A DNA stretch of 64,000 bases. It comes from Glycomyces amatae. GTDB taxonomy: Bacteria > Actinomycetota > Actinomycetes > Mycobacteriales > Micromonosporaceae. Position 1 is the first letter of the stretch. Each line of letters opens with the position of its first letter. Location of the stretch: positions 496,001 through 560,000 of the forward strand of contig NZ_JAJLQZ010000001.1 of NCBI RefSeq assembly GCF_020991375.1, in the 5' to 3' direction. The notes under the pieces are model-generated. The model ran no database searches. It was not told where the DNA came from and worked only from the letters and a program-made list of their open reading frames with translations. A program made the position numbers and the translations under genes. Positions 1-11,336 of this stretch are shown piece after piece.

Positions 1-956
<956 letters not shown>

Positions 957-1003
957 ACCGAAAAGCCTAAGCTTTACGCAGGCTACGAGGAACGGCGGTC
1001 ACC

Positions 1004-1747
1004 ATGGCTAAGCTGCGCATCACCGACTACCTCACGGAACTGAAGACCGAGGCCGCCGGGCTGCGCTCCGTCTGCGGGCCCGACGTGCTCGACCGCGTCG
1101 CCCCCTCCCGGCCGGACACCACCGTGGCCGGCCTCCTCCTCGAACTCGCCCGCCTCTACCGCTGGTCGGTCGACGCCCTCTCCACCCCGCCCACCGAGGA
1201 CGACCTGCCCGAACCCGCCCCCCTCGACGCCCGCGGCCCGGCCGTGCTCGACGCCTACGACCAGGCCCTCGCCGCCGTGCTCGACGCCGTCGAGGCCCGC
1301 GGCCCCGAGGCCCCCGCCTGGACCTGGGCGCCCGTGGAGTGGCGCGCCGAGTTCTGGCACCGCCGCGTCGCGGTCGCCACGGGACTGGCCCGCTGGGACG
1401 CCCAGATGGCCGTCGGCGCGACCGCGCCCGTCCCCGCCGCCCTGGCCGCCGAGGCCATCGCCGAGGTCTTCGAGGCGTTCATCCCCGCCGGCGCCCGCCG
1501 CGGCGCCCACCCCGAGGCGACCGGGCTCGTGCAGCTGTTCGCCCAGGACGCCGACGCGACCTGGTTCGTGCGGCTGCGCGAGGGCCGCGTCGCCCTGCTC
1601 GACCAGCCCGACGCGCGCACCGAACTCCAGGCCCGCGCCGCGGGCTCGGCCTCCGACATCGCGCTGGCCCTGTGGGGGCGGCTGCCGTTCGGGATCTGCG
1701 ACGTCGTCGGCGACGAGTCGCTCCTCCAGGCGCTGCGCGTGGTGTAG
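1004..1747 (+). CDS. Maleylpyruvate isomerase family mycothiol-dependent enzyme
   Basis: 247 residues. The N-terminal two thirds form a DinB-like/MDMPI four-helix region (DYLTELKTEAAGLRSV at the start, then VEWRAEFWHRRVAVATGLARWD around 110-135). The C-terminal part (LARDA-type segment near 175, SASDIALALWGR near 215) matches the MDMPI C-terminal, SCP2-like domain. Members use mycothiol as thiol cofactor, or bind metal through conserved His residues (FWHRR is visible). The substrate cannot be told from sequence; the family name comes from maleylpyruvate isomerase, but most members are uncharacterised. It is a single gene between divergent murB and the msiK promoter. Confidence 0.8.
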   Translation: MAKLRITDYLTELKTEAAGLRSVCGPDVLDRVAPSRPDTTVAGLLLELARLYRWSVDALSTPPTEDDLPEPAPLDARGPAVLDAYDQALAAVLDAVEARGPEAPAWTWAPVEWRAEFWHRRVAVATGLARWDAQMAVGATAPVPAALAAEAIAEVFEAFIPAGARRGAHPEATGLVQLFAQDADATWFVRLREGRVALLDQPDARTELQARAAGSASDIALALWGRLPFGICDVVGDESLLQALRVV

Positions 1748-1810
1748 GCGCGAACGGGATAACGTTTCGGTAAACGGCGCGCGGAAACCGGACAAACGTT
1801 CGGCCCCCGC

Positions 1811-1840
1811 TTGGCAAAGGTATTCCTACGGCGCTAGGCT
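1811..1840 (+). promoter_or_regulatory. Candidate sigma-70 promoter of msiK
   Basis: TTGGCA (1811-1816), an 18-bp spacer and TAGGCT (1835-1840), about 145 bp before the msiK start. This is a good match to the actinobacterial housekeeping consensus. Initiation near 1847 would leave a leader of roughly 140 nt. Confidence 0.5.
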
Positions 1841-1846
1841 CGCCTC

Positions 1847-1985
1847 ACGAGTCGCGGTTCACACTGCGGCTCGCATCGCAGCGCAGGGCCGCGCACCTCC
1901 GGTTCCGGTCCCGACCTGCGGTGACAACCGCCTTTTACCACGGATCGTCTGGCACGTGCCTGCCAGTGAAAGGGACCACAACATC
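1847..1985 (+). promoter_or_regulatory. Structured 5' leader of msiK
   Basis: If transcription starts after the TAGGCT box, msiK has a GC-rich leader of about 140 nt. It contains possible hairpins (GCGGTT...GGGCCGC near 1855-1893, and CTGGCA...TGCCAG near 1948-1963 just before the ribosome site AAAGGGA). Actinobacterial msiK genes are known to carry a conserved leader RNA (the msiK motif). I could not test this sequence against that model, so identity is inference. Confidence 0.35.
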
Positions 1986-3080
<1,095 letters not shown>

Positions 3081-3126
3081 CCGGGCGACCGGGCCCGCTC
3101 GGCCCGGCAGCCCCGACCCCACCCTG

Positions 3127-3160
3127 GAGGGCCGCGCTTCGGCGCGGCCCTCGTCGTTTT
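3127..3160 (+). terminator. Rho-independent terminator of msiK
   Basis: 11-bp perfect stem (GAGGGCCGCGC, TTCG loop) at 3127-3152, followed by GTCGTTTT. Confidence 0.85.
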
Positions 3161-3229
3161 CCGCTTCTTTTCCGTACCGGGGCGCTCGCCGAAACGCGGC
3201 GGCAATCGCAGGAGCGCTACGGTTGTCGT

Positions 3230-3853
3230 ATGGCCACCCTCACACCCAGTAGGCCTCGCGCCGAAGGCGCCGGCGATGACCGGACGCGCCGAGAGCGCTA
3301 CGCGCACATGGGCGCCGCGGGCACCGACCGCGAGGGGATCGCCGAGGAGCGCCACGAGAAGGTGGCCTCCGCTTCATTGAGGACCGTTCCCGGCGCCCTC
3401 GGGCACCTCGTGCACGACACTGGTGTCCGGACCGAGACCGCGACGCTCCTGATCCTGGGGCGCAACGACTCCGACGCGGCGACCGCGGCCGAGCGCGCCC
3501 GGGTCGCCGAGCACCCGGGGAACAGGGTGCCGCTGCGCCCCAACGCGTTCCACCCGGACTCCGCGATGCAGGACGTGCCACCGGCGCCGCGCCGTGCGCG
3601 GCGGATCGCGCCGGAGGCCGGGTTCGAGCACGCGCGCACCGGGAGCGTCCGCGACCGGGAGGGGCGGACGACCACCCGCTCCTGTGGGGAAGCCCTCATA
3701 GTGCACGATTGTCACCGCATTGACCGTTATGCGGTGTCGGATAGCGGACACTGCGGGAGTCGCGGTGCGCGCGTCCCCGGCGTTTTCGAGGACCCGGCGG
3801 GAGACTGGGGTCCCAAGCGGCAACCGATCCGCATACCCGCGCCGTCACTCTAA
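3230..3853 (+). CDS. Hypothetical ORF of doubtful status, possible gene remnant
   Basis: The 720-bp stretch 3161-3882 has no recognisable gene. The best frame begins at ATG 3230. Its first half has coding-like third-position GC and a helical segment (AEERHEKVASASLRTVPGALGHLV) resembling a small DNA-binding helix bundle; its second half is Pro/Arg/Ser-rich and looks non-coding. There is no well-placed ribosome site. It may be a degraded regulator or chance. A weak promoter-like pair (TTGACC 3720-3725, TAGCGG 3742-3747) lies inside it and would serve the next gene. Confidence 0.25.
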   Translation: MATLTPSRPRAEGAGDDRTRRERYAHMGAAGTDREGIAEERHEKVASASLRTVPGALGHLVHDTGVRTETATLLILGRNDSDAATAAERARVAEHPGNRVPLRPNAFHPDSAMQDVPPAPRRARRIAPEAGFEHARTGSVRDREGRTTTRSCGEALIVHDCHRIDRYAVSDSGHCGSRGARVPGVFEDPAGDWGPKRQPIRIPAPSL

Positions 3854-3882
3854 TAATAGGAACCACCACCGGAAGACCTGCG

Positions 3883-4689
3883 ATGCCTTCGATCACTTCA
3901 GACACAGTGCGGCCCCCAGCGGTCGCCGGCCGGTTCTACCCGGCCGACCCGGACCGGCTGCGCGACGACATCGCGCGGCTCATCGAGGCGGTGGGGCCCG
4001 TGCGCGATCCGCTCGCGGCGGCCTACATCGCGCCCCACGCCGGATACCGCCACTCCGGCCCCGTCGCCGCCGAGGTCTACGCCCGCCTCGCCGCGCACCG
4101 GGGCGAGGTCAAGCGCGTCATCCTCGTCGGCCCCTCGCACCACTACCCGCTGCGCGGGCACGCCGCCGCGCCGTACGCGGCCTGGCAGACCCCGCTCGGG
4201 CAGGTGCGGGCCGCGCCGACCAACGTCGTCGGCTCCTCGAGGCTGCCGCACGAGGCCGAGCACGCCCTCGAAGTGCAGCTGCCGTTCCTCCAGGTCGCCC
4301 TCGGCGACGACATCGAGGTGATGCCCGTGGCGTGCGGCATGAGCCGCACGCCCGACACCGCCCGCGTCATCGGCGCCCTCCTGGAGGAGGCCGGCGAGGG
4401 CACGGTCCTGGTGTGCTCGACGGACCTGTCGCACTACCACGACCGGGCGACCGCCGAACGGGTCGACGCCGCGACCGCGCAGGCGATCCGGAGCCTGCGC
4501 CCGCGCGAGATCGCCGCGCAGCACGCCTGCGGCGTGTTCGCGCTGCGCGGCACGGTGGCCTGGGCCGACGCCACGGGCCGCCGGCCCCGCCAGCTCGCCC
4601 TGGGCACCTCGGCCGACACGGTCGGCGACCCCGAACGCGTGGTCGGCTACCCGGCCTTCGCCATCGACTTCCCGGCCGTCGCCGAGTAG
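3883..4689 (+). CDS. amrB: AmmeMemoRadiSam system protein B (Memo-like)
   Basis: 268 residues spanning the whole Memo/AmrB fold. Landmarks in order are PAVAGRFYPAD, YIAPHAGYRHSG, VGPSHHYPL, EHALEVQLPFLQ, VMPVACG and VCSTDLSHYHD; the His-rich motifs match metal-binding positions of Memo relatives. In many prokaryotes amrB sits with an AMMECR1 gene and a radical-SAM gene; neither partner is next to it here. The biochemical role of the AmmeMemoRadiSam set is not settled. The ATG at 3883 follows a purine-rich GGAAG, and TAATAATAGG just upstream could hold a -10 box. Confidence 0.88.
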   Translation: MPSITSDTVRPPAVAGRFYPADPDRLRDDIARLIEAVGPVRDPLAAAYIAPHAGYRHSGPVAAEVYARLAAHRGEVKRVILVGPSHHYPLRGHAAAPYAAWQTPLGQVRAAPTNVVGSSRLPHEAEHALEVQLPFLQVALGDDIEVMPVACGMSRTPDTARVIGALLEEAGEGTVLVCSTDLSHYHDRATAERVDAATAQAIRSLRPREIAAQHACGVFALRGTVAWADATGRRPRQLALGTSADTVGDPERVVGYPAFAIDFPAVAE

Positions 4690-4794
4690 CCGCGACCGCC
4701 GCACCCGAGGGCACGAGCCCCCGGAACGGCTCCCCGACGCCAGCGCCCCGCTGTCGCACCCGGGGGCACCCTGGCGCATCAGGGCGCCGGCGCC

Positions 4795-4901
4795 CGGCAC
4801 ACCCGGCCCCGGGGGCGCCGCACCGCCTCGGAACGTCGGACCCCGAGGGCACTCCGGGTGATCGGGGGCGCCCGGGACCGACACACCCGGCCGCGGGGGC
4901 G
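4795..4901. repeat. Two copies of a short interspersed repeat (ACACCCGGCC core)
   Basis: The amrB-lysS gap (4690-4982) has no gene. It holds two 23-bp elements, 4795-4817 and 4879-4901, identical at 21 positions, each built on CACACCCGGCC followed by CGGGGGCG. Flanking GAGGGCAC and GGGGGCAC units look like decayed copies. A third copy lies inverted at 23323-23345. Confidence 0.7.
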
Positions 4902-4969
4902 GCCGCCGGGCGCATGTGACCCGGGCTCGGTGCGGCGAAACTCGCATGCCGCCCGCCCGCGGCGGCATT

Positions 4970-4982
4970 TACCCTGTAAGAC
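4970..4982 (+). promoter_or_regulatory. -10 element placing lysS transcription at its start codon
   Basis: TACCCT at 4970-4975 lies 7 bp before the GTG at 4983, the spacing expected when transcription starts at the initiation codon. No Shine-Dalgarno sequence is visible before the GTG. A leaderless lysS mRNA is the simplest reading. Confidence 0.45.
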
Positions 4983-6488
4983 GTGACCGAGCACGAGCAA
5001 GACACCGAGACCGGCGACGACCTTCCCGAGCAGATGCAGATCCGCCGCGAGAAGCGCGCCGCCCTCCTCGCGGAAGGCAAGGAGCCGTACGCGCTCGGCT
5101 ATCCGCGTACCCACACGCTCGCCCAGCTGCGCGAGCAGTTCACCGAACTCGCCGACGGCGAGTCCTCCGGCACCACCGTATCCACCACCGGACGGGTGAT
5201 CTTCGTGCGCACCGCCGGCAAGCTCTGCTTCGCCCGCCTGCGCGACGGCGACGGCACCGAGTTCCAGGTGATGCTCTCCCAGGCCAAGGTCGGCGAGGAG
5301 GCCCTCGCCGAGTGGAAGCGCCTGGCCGACATCGGCGACCACATCGGCGTCACCGGCGAGGTCGTCACCTCCAAGCGCGGCGAGCTGTCGGTCATGGCCG
5401 ACTCCTTCCAGATCACCGGCAAGGCCCTGCGCCCCCTGCCGGTCGCCCACAAGGCGCTCGCCGAGGAGACCCGCGTCCGCCAGCGCTACGTCGACCTCAT
5501 CGTGCGCCCCGAGGCCCGCGACACCGCCCGCAACCGCGCGAAGGTCGTCCGCTCCCTGCGCGACCAGCTCGACGCCCAGGACTTCATCGAGGTCGAGACC
5601 CCGATGATGCAGGTCCAGCCGGGCGGGGCCACCGCGCGGCCCTTCGTCACCCACATGAACGCCTACGACATCGACCTGTACCTGCGCATCGCCCCCGAGC
5701 TCTATCTGAAGCGGTGCGTGGTCGGCGGGATCGAGCGCGTATTCGAGATCAACAGGAACTTCCGCAACGAGGGCGCCGACTCGACGCATTCGCCGGAGTT
5801 CGCGATGCTCGAGGCCTATCGCACCTACGGCGACTACCGCACCATCGGGGCGCTCACCAAGTCGCTCATTCAAGGCGCCGCGCGCTCCGTGTTCGGATCC
5901 GAGACGGTCGCGCTCGCCGACGGCGCCCACTACGATCTCGGCGGCGACTGGGACGAGATCACCGTCTTCGGCTCCCTTTCCGAAGCGCTCGGAGAAACAG
6001 TGACCGTCGACACTCCGCTCGAGACGCTCCGCGCCTACGCGGACAAAGTCGAACTGGGCGTCGACCCCAAGTGGGGTCCCGGGAAACTCGCCGAGGAATT
6101 GTTCGAGCACCTGGTCGCGGACCACCTCCACGCGCCCACGTTCGTGTACGACTACCCGGAGGAGACCTCGCCGCTCGTGCGCGGCCACCGCGACACGCCC
6201 GGGCTCACCGAGAAATGGGACCTGTACGTGCGCGGCTTCGAACTGGCCACGGGCTATTCCGAGCTCATCGACCCCGTGATCCAGCGCGAGCGCATGGAGG
6301 CCCAGGCCAGGCAGGCCGCCAAGGGCGACGACGAGGCCATGGGCGTCGACGAGGACTTCCTGCGCGCGATGGAGTACGGCATGCCTCCCCTGTGCGGCAT
6401 GGGCATGGGCATCGACCGCCTCCTTATGGCGCTCACCGGACTCGGCATCCGAGAGACGATCCTCTTCCCGCTGGTGAAACCCGAATAG
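4983..6488 (+). CDS. lysS: Lysyl-tRNA synthetase, class II
   Basis: 501 residues, a normal bacterial class II LysRS. The N-terminal OB fold binds the anticodon ([21 protein letters not shown] near 60-80). The catalytic core shows motif 1 ([11 protein letters not shown]), motif 2 ([11 protein letters not shown]...[12 protein letters not shown]) and motif 3 ([15 protein letters not shown]) near the C-terminus. It charges tRNA-Lys in the cytoplasm. The GTG start is leaderless-looking. It is a single gene closed by its own terminator; the neighbour lsr2 has a separate promoter. Confidence 0.97.
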   Translation: MTEHEQDTETGDDLPEQMQIRREKRAALLAEGKEPYALGYPRTHTLAQLREQFTELADGESSGTTVSTTGRVIFVRTAGKLCFARLRDGDGTEFQVMLSQAKVGEEALAEWKRLADIGDHIGVTGEVVTSKRGELSVMADSFQITGKALRPLPVAHKALAEETRVRQRYVDLIVRPEARDTARNRAKVVRSLRDQLDAQDFIEVETPMMQVQPGGATARPFVTHMNAYDIDLYLRIAPELYLKRCVVGGIERVFEINRNFRNEGADSTHSPEFAMLEAYRTYGDYRTIGALTKSLIQGAARSVFGSETVALADGAHYDLGGDWDEITVFGSLSEALGETVTVDTPLETLRAYADKVELGVDPKWGPGKLAEELFEHLVADHLHAPTFVYDYPEETSPLVRGHRDTPGLTEKWDLYVRGFELATGYSELIDPVIQRERMEAQARQAAKGDDEAMGVDEDFLRAMEYGMPPLCGMGMGIDRLLMALTGLGIRETILFPLVKPE

Positions 6489-6500
6489 GGAAAGCAATAC

Positions 6501-6559
6501 GACCGCGCCGGACCGGCCGAGCCTATTCGCCGCTCTCGCGTCCGGCGCGGTCCCCTTTT
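6501..6559 (+). terminator. Terminator after lysS
   Basis: 13-bp inverted repeat (GACCGCGCCGGAC at 6501-6513 against 6540-6552) with a 26-nt loop, followed by CCCTTTT. Confidence 0.65.
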
Positions 6560-6645
6560 GCCCGCGGCGCCCAGTCGCCGTCGTATTCGAGTCGGTGGTG
6601 AGCTGCCGTGTAGCCGCGTATTCACAATTAGATCGGCGAACCCTC

Positions 6646-6675
6646 TTACGTTTCTCTAAGGGACTCGTATATGCT
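6646..6675 (+). promoter_or_regulatory. Candidate promoter of lsr2
   Basis: TTACGT (6646-6651), 18-bp spacer, TATGCT (6670-6675) in a locally AT-rich stretch 63 bp before the lsr2 ATG. The AT-rich surroundings could also be an Lsr2 binding site for autoregulation; this last point is inference. Confidence 0.5.
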
Positions 6676-6737
6676 CTGGCACTAACAGGACGGCTGTCCG
6701 GGAAGTTGCAGTCAATACAGTTCGAGAGGAATTTGCC

Positions 6738-7094
6738 ATGGCGAAGAAGACACAGGTCATCCTGATCGACGATATCGACGGCAGCAAGGCTGAGGAGACC
6801 GTCAAATTCGCCATCGACGGCCAGGCCTACGAGATCGACCTGTCCGCCTCGCACGCCAAGGAACTGCGCGACGCACTGGAGAAGTTCCAGGAGGCCGGCA
6901 CCCGTCTGGGCCGCTACAGCCTCGGCGCGCCCCGCGGCCCGGTCCGCGGCGCCGCGGCCCCCCGCCGCCAGACCGTGGACCGTGAGCAGAACAAGGCCAT
7001 CCGCGAGTGGGCCGAGCGCAACGGCAAGCGCGTCTCGCCCCGCGGCCGCATCCCGCAGGCCATCGTCGAGGAATACAACGCCGCCCACAACTAG
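6738..7094 (+). CDS. lsr2: Lsr2 nucleoid-associated xenogeneic silencer
   Basis: 118 residues, typical for Lsr2. The N-terminal dimerisation domain ([16 protein letters not shown]... to about residue 60) precedes a basic linker and a C-terminal DNA-binding domain with the AT-hook-like motif SPRGRIP (RGR inserts in the minor groove of AT-rich DNA). In actinobacteria it bridges and silences AT-rich, often horizontally acquired DNA. The ATG follows the ribosome site GAGAGGAAT. It is a single transcription unit with promoter and terminator visible. Confidence 0.95.
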   Translation: MAKKTQVILIDDIDGSKAEETVKFAIDGQAYEIDLSASHAKELRDALEKFQEAGTRLGRYSLGAPRGPVRGAAAPRRQTVDREQNKAIREWAERNGKRVSPRGRIPQAIVEEYNAAHN

Positions 7095-7111
7095 ACCGGC
7101 GAACCGACTCG

Positions 7112-7145
7112 GCGCCCGCCCCCCTGCCCGGGGAGCGGGCGCTTT
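7112..7145 (+). terminator. Terminator after lsr2
   Basis: 8-bp stem GCGCCCGC (7112-7119) with GCGGGCGC (7135-7142), then TTT. Confidence 0.55.
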
Positions 7146-7233
7146 CGCGCGACTTCCGCCCTGAGTGAACGCATGCCGGAACTGTCGCACCCGGCGGGCA
7201 CCATTGGATTGGGGAGCCCACCGGCGGGTATTG

Positions 7234-7244
7234 CGCTCACAGCG
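7234..7244. promoter_or_regulatory. ClgR-type operator upstream of clpC
   Basis: CGCTCACAGCG at 7234-7244, followed by AAC, fits the central CGCYNANRGCG pattern reported for ClgR sites before clp genes in corynebacteria. It lies about 160 bp before the clpC start. ClgR activates clp protease genes in actinobacteria. The site assignment is from pattern match only. Confidence 0.5.
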
Positions 7245-7402
7245 AACGTTTTATCAACGGGAATGGTCCCCGGGGCACGCTTGTTGTCACCCACGTGGCA
7301 CCCGTCGTCCGCGGACCCGGGAGATAAGGTGTACCCACAGGGTTTTGCAAGCCACGACCAGTATCGACGACAAGTAGCGGCGGACGCGAGGAGCAGAAGC
7401 GC

Positions 7403-10015
7403 ATGTTTGAACGGTTTACGGACCGTGCCCGACGCGTGGTCGTCCTGGCCCAAGAAGAAGCCAGGATGCTCAACCACAACTACATCGGCACGGAACACAT
7501 CCTGCTCGGCCTCATCCACGAGGGCGAGGGCGTGGCGGCGAAAGCCCTGGAGAGCCTGGGCATCTCGCTCGAAGGCGTCCGTCAGCAGGTCGAGGAGATC
7601 ATCGGCCAGGGCCAGCAGGCCCCCTCCGGCCACATCCCCTTCACCCCCCGGGCGAAGAAGGTCCTGGAGCTGAGCCTCCGCGAGGCCCTCCAGCTGGGGC
7701 ACAACTACATCGGCACCGAGCACATCCTGCTCGGCCTCATCCGCGAGGGCGAGGGCGTCGCCGCCCAGGTCCTCATCAAGCTCGGCGCCGACCTCAACCG
7801 CGTCCGCCAGCAGGTGCTCCAGCTCCTGTCCGGCTACCAGGGCAAGGAGCCCGCGGGCGCCACCTCCGGCGGCACCTCCACCGAGGCGCAGCAGTCCGGC
7901 TCGCTCGTGCTCGACCAGTTCGGCCGCAACCTCACGCAGGCCGCCCGCGACGGCAAGCTCGACCCCGTGATCGGGCGCCAGCGCGAGATCGAGCGCGTCA
8001 TGCAGGTCCTGTCCCGCCGCACCAAGAACAACCCGGTGCTCATCGGCGAGCCCGGCGTCGGCAAGACCGCCGCCGTCGAGGGCCTCGCGCAGGCGATCAC
8101 CAAGGGCGAGGTCCCCGAGACCCTCAAGGACAAGCAGCTGTACACGCTCGACCTCGGCGCGCTCGTCGCCGGGTCGCGCTACCGCGGCGACTTCGAGGAG
8201 CGCCTGAAGAAGGTCCTCAAGGAGATCAAGACCCGCGGCGACATCATCCTGTTCATCGACGAGATCCACACGCTCGTCGGCGCGGGGGCCGCCGAGGGCG
8301 CGATCGACGCCGCCTCGATCCTCAAGCCCATGCTCGCCCGCGGCGAGCTCCAGACCATCGGCGCGACCACCCTCGACGAGTACCGCAAGTACCTCGAGAA
8401 GGACGCCGCCCTGGAGCGCCGCTTCCAGCCGATCCAGGTGGCCGAGCCGTCGCTGGCGCACACCATCGAGATCCTCAAGGGCCTGCGCGACCGCTACGAG
8501 GCCCACCACCGCGTCTCCATCACCGACGGCGCCCTGGTGCAGGCCGCGACGCTCGCCGACCGCTACATCTCGGACCGGTTCCTGCCGGACAAGGCCATCG
8601 ACCTCATCGACGAGGCCGGCGCGAGGATGCGCATCCGCCGCATGACCGCTCCGCCGGACCTGCGCGAGATCGACGAGGAGATCGCCGAGACGCGCCGCCA
8701 GAAGGAGTCGGCGATCGACGCCCAGGACTTCGAGGCCGCCGCGCGCCTGCGCGACACCGAGAAGCGCCTCCACGAGAAGCGCGCCAAGCGCGAGCAGGAG
8801 TGGAAGGCCGGCGACCTCGACCAGGTCACCGAGGTCGACGAGGAGATGATCTCCGAGGTCCTCGCGAACTGGACCGGCATCCCGGTCTACAAGCTCACCG
8901 AGGAGGAGACCACCCGCCTGCTCAAGATGGAGGAGGAGCTCCACAAGCGCATCATCGGGCAGGAGGACGCCGTCAAGGCCGTCTCCAAGGCCATCCGGCG
9001 CACCCGCGCGGGCCTCAAGGACCCCAAGCGCCCCTCCGGCTCGTTCATCTTCGCCGGCCCCTCGGGCGTCGGCAAGACCGAGCTGGCCAAGGCGCTCGCG
9101 GAGTTCCTGTTCGGCTCCGAGGACTCGCTGATCCAGCTGGACATGTCCGAGTTCCACGACCGGTACACGGTGTCGCGCCTGGTCGGCGCGCCTCCCGGCT
9201 ACGTCGGCTACGACGAGGGCGGGCAGCTCACCGAGAAGGTCCGCCGCAAGCCGTTCAGCGTGGTCCTGTTCGACGAGATCGAGAAGGCCCACCCGGACGT
9301 GTTCAACACCCTCCTCCAGATCCTGGAGGACGGCCGCCTCACCGACGGCCAGGGCCGCATCGTCGACTTCAAGAACACGGTGCTGATCCTGACCACGAAC
9401 CTCGGCACGAGGGACGTCGGCAAGGCCGTGTCGCTGGGCTTCCAGGCCGACGCCTCCGAGGGCGGCGACTACGAGCGGATGAAGGAGAAGGTCAACGAGG
9501 AGCTGAAGAACCACTTCCGCCCCGAGTTCCTCAACCGCATCGACGACACGATCGTGTTCCCGAAGCACACCCAGGAGGCGATCGTCTCGATCGTCGACCT
9601 CATGGTCAAGCGCATCGAGGACCAGCTCGCCAACCGCGACATGGCCCTGGAGCTGACGGACAACGCGAAGCTGTACCTCGGGCACAAGGGCTACGACCCG
9701 GTGCTCGGCGCGCGGCCGCTGCGCCGCACGATCCAGCGCGAGATCGAGGACACGCTCTCGGAGAAGATCCTCTTCAACGAGTTCACGGCCGGCCAGATCG
9801 TCATCGTCGACGTCGACGGGGACCCCACGGACGTCGAGAAGACGAACCTGACGTTCCGCGGCGCCGACAAGCCCGCCGGGGTGCCCGACACGCCCCCGGC
9901 CGAGCTGGCCGGCGAGCGGGCCCCCAAGAGCCCGGGCGCCGGCACGGGCACCATGCCGCCGAAGAGCCCGGGAGCGGGCCCGAGGGGCGGCCAGATGGGC
10001 CAGGGCGGCGCGTAG
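7403..10015 (+). CDS. clpC: ATP-dependent Clp protease ATP-binding subunit ClpC
   Basis: 870 residues. Two Clp-N repeats (residues 1-145, each with [13 protein letters not shown]), AAA-1 with Walker A GEPGVGKT near 214 and [13 protein letters not shown], a UVR segment in the coiled middle domain ([14 protein letters not shown]), AAA-2 with GPSGVGKTE near 555 and [15 protein letters not shown], and a C-terminal Clp-D2-small domain. It forms a hexamer that unfolds substrates into ClpP1P2 in the cytoplasm. The last 35 residues are a Pro/Gly tail (KSPGAG twice) that lies outside the conserved fold. The ATG has GGAG about 12 bp upstream. It is monocistronic, ending at a strong terminator. Confidence 0.97.
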   Translation: MFERFTDRARRVVVLAQEEARMLNHNYIGTEHILLGLIHEGEGVAAKALESLGISLEGVRQQVEEIIGQGQQAPSGHIPFTPRAKKVLELSLREALQLGHNYIGTEHILLGLIREGEGVAAQVLIKLGADLNRVRQQVLQLLSGYQGKEPAGATSGGTSTEAQQSGSLVLDQFGRNLTQAARDGKLDPVIGRQREIERVMQVLSRRTKNNPVLIGEPGVGKTAAVEGLAQAITKGEVPETLKDKQLYTLDLGALVAGSRYRGDFEERLKKVLKEIKTRGDIILFIDEIHTLVGAGAAEGAIDAASILKPMLARGELQTIGATTLDEYRKYLEKDAALERRFQPIQVAEPSLAHTIEILKGLRDRYEAHHRVSITDGALVQAATLADRYISDRFLPDKAIDLIDEAGARMRIRRMTAPPDLREIDEEIAETRRQKESAIDAQDFEAAARLRDTEKRLHEKRAKREQEWKAGDLDQVTEVDEEMISEVLANWTGIPVYKLTEEETTRLLKMEEELHKRIIGQEDAVKAVSKAIRRTRAGLKDPKRPSGSFIFAGPSGVGKTELAKALAEFLFGSEDSLIQLDMSEFHDRYTVSRLVGAPPGYVGYDEGGQLTEKVRRKPFSVVLFDEIEKAHPDVFNTLLQILEDGRLTDGQGRIVDFKNTVLILTTNLGTRDVGKAVSLGFQADASEGGDYERMKEKVNEELKNHFRPEFLNRIDDTIVFPKHTQEAIVSIVDLMVKRIEDQLANRDMALELTDNAKLYLGHKGYDPVLGARPLRRTIQREIEDTLSEKILFNEFTAGQIVIVDVDGDPTDVEKTNLTFRGADKPAGVPDTPPAELAGERAPKSPGAGTGTMPPKSPGAGPRGGQMGQGGA

Positions 10016-10033
10016 GCACCGCCTGAGACGCGA

Positions 10034-10069
10034 GGCGGGGCGGGACCGGACGGTCCCGCCCCGCCTTTT
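10034..10069 (+). terminator. Strong terminator after clpC
   Basis: Perfect 14-bp stem (10034-10047 with 10052-10065), GGAC loop, followed by TTTT. Confidence 0.9.
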
Positions 10070-10183
10070 CCGTCCCCCGCGCGAGCTACGCCCAAGTGTC
10101 CACCGAACGGGGATGAATCCGGCGTCCCGGTTCCATAGCCTCGAATGCAGTTACGACGGACAAGCTGCATGTTGGAGGAAAAT

Positions 10184-11071
10184 GTGAACCGCAAGAGGAT
10201 CGGGACGTCCGCGACCGCCGTGCTGGGCTGCATGCTGGCCGGGGCGGCGCTCACCGGCTGCGGCGAAGTCTCGGAGGACCTCGGCGAAGCGGTCGAGGAC
10301 GTCGAGGCGGCGCTGCTGGACGGCACCGACACGTTCACCATCGCCGGCCACACGGTCAACGTCTCGTGCTCGGGCAGCCTCACCGCCGACGGGCCGACGG
10401 TCCTCCTCCTGCACGGCGGCGGCGACGACCTGACCGCGATGACCGACTTCCAGGAGGCGATCAGCGCCGACCGCCGGGTCTGCTCCTACGACCGGCTCGG
10501 CGCGGGCGCGAGCGACCAGCCCGACGGCCCGCAGGACTACGCGGCCGTCGGGGAGACCCTGACCGGCGTCATCGACGCGGTCGCCGACGGCGAACCGGTC
10601 GTCCTCGTCGGCCACTCCATGGGCGGGCTCATCGCCGCCAGGTACGCCCCCGACCACCAGGACGAGGTCGCCGGCCTGGTCCTGCTGGACGCGACCTCGC
10701 CGACCGCGGTGGCCGACATCCAGGCGCGCATCCCCGAGGACGCGGCCGAGGCCCCGGCCATGCTGCGGGACCAGACGCTGGCGGTCTTCGCGGGCGAGAA
10801 CCCCGAGCAGCTGGTCTTCACCGACGGGGAGGTGCAGTCGGCGGGGGACATCCCGGTGCGGGTGATCCAGCACGGGCAGCAGTACCTCGCGGCGGCCGAG
10901 CCCGAGTACGGGCAGGGCCTGGAGGAGGACTGGACCAAGGGCCAGAACGACTGGCTGAACGTCTCGACCGACAGCCGGCTGGACACCGCCGAGGACAGCG
11001 GGCACTACATCTACGTGGACGCGCCCGACCTCGCCCTGGAGGCCGTCGCGGACGTCGCCTCGCGGGCCTGA
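10184..11071 (+). CDS. Alpha/beta-hydrolase lipoprotein
   Basis: 295 residues from the GTG at 10184, chosen because GGAGG sits 5 bp upstream and the product then starts with a lipoprotein signal (NRKRIG basic region, hydrophobic core, lipobox LTGC). After a short acidic linker comes an alpha/beta-hydrolase: oxyanion strand LLHGGGDD, nucleophile elbow GHSMGG, and a late GHYIYVDAPD His. The enzyme should sit outside the membrane on a lipid anchor. Substrate is unknown. A longer in-frame start at 10145 lacks a ribosome site. Single gene between two terminators. Confidence 0.8.
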   Translation: MNRKRIGTSATAVLGCMLAGAALTGCGEVSEDLGEAVEDVEAALLDGTDTFTIAGHTVNVSCSGSLTADGPTVLLLHGGGDDLTAMTDFQEAISADRRVCSYDRLGAGASDQPDGPQDYAAVGETLTGVIDAVADGEPVVLVGHSMGGLIAARYAPDHQDEVAGLVLLDATSPTAVADIQARIPEDAAEAPAMLRDQTLAVFAGENPEQLVFTDGEVQSAGDIPVRVIQHGQQYLAAAEPEYGQGLEEDWTKGQNDWLNVSTDSRLDTAEDSGHYIYVDAPDLALEAVADVASRA

Positions 11072-11077
11072 GAACGC

Positions 11078-11114
11078 GAGAACGCCGGGGCGTCCATGAC
11101 GCCCCGGCGTTCTC
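11078..11114. terminator. Inverted repeat terminating the hydrolase gene
   Basis: Perfect 16-bp stem (11078-11093 with 11099-11114), 5-nt loop, no T-run. Probably a factor-independent or bidirectional terminator; 11115-11336 downstream holds nothing recognisable. Confidence 0.6.
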
Positions 11115-11336
11115 CTGCTCAGTGGCGGGTCCGGTGCCCGTAAGGATCGGCGCCGGCAAGAGGCCGCCGAGGACTCCAGGCCGGGCGCGGTCGTCGGTTT
11201 CGCGGCGCCGTGCCGGCCGGCAAAGGGGTACGCGCGGGTGCCCGAGGGCCCGGGAGCGGGCCCGAGGGGCGGCCGGACGGGTCGGGGCGGAAGAGCGGGG
11301 GCGGGGTCCGGTCCCGCCCCGCTTCGCGTGCCTGCG

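Noticed and set aside
7091..9685. Very long open frame on the minus strand opposite clpC (also opposite lysS, murB, rep and dnaX)
   Set aside because: High third-position GC in the real genes keeps the antisense frame free of stops. The products are low-complexity with no domains.
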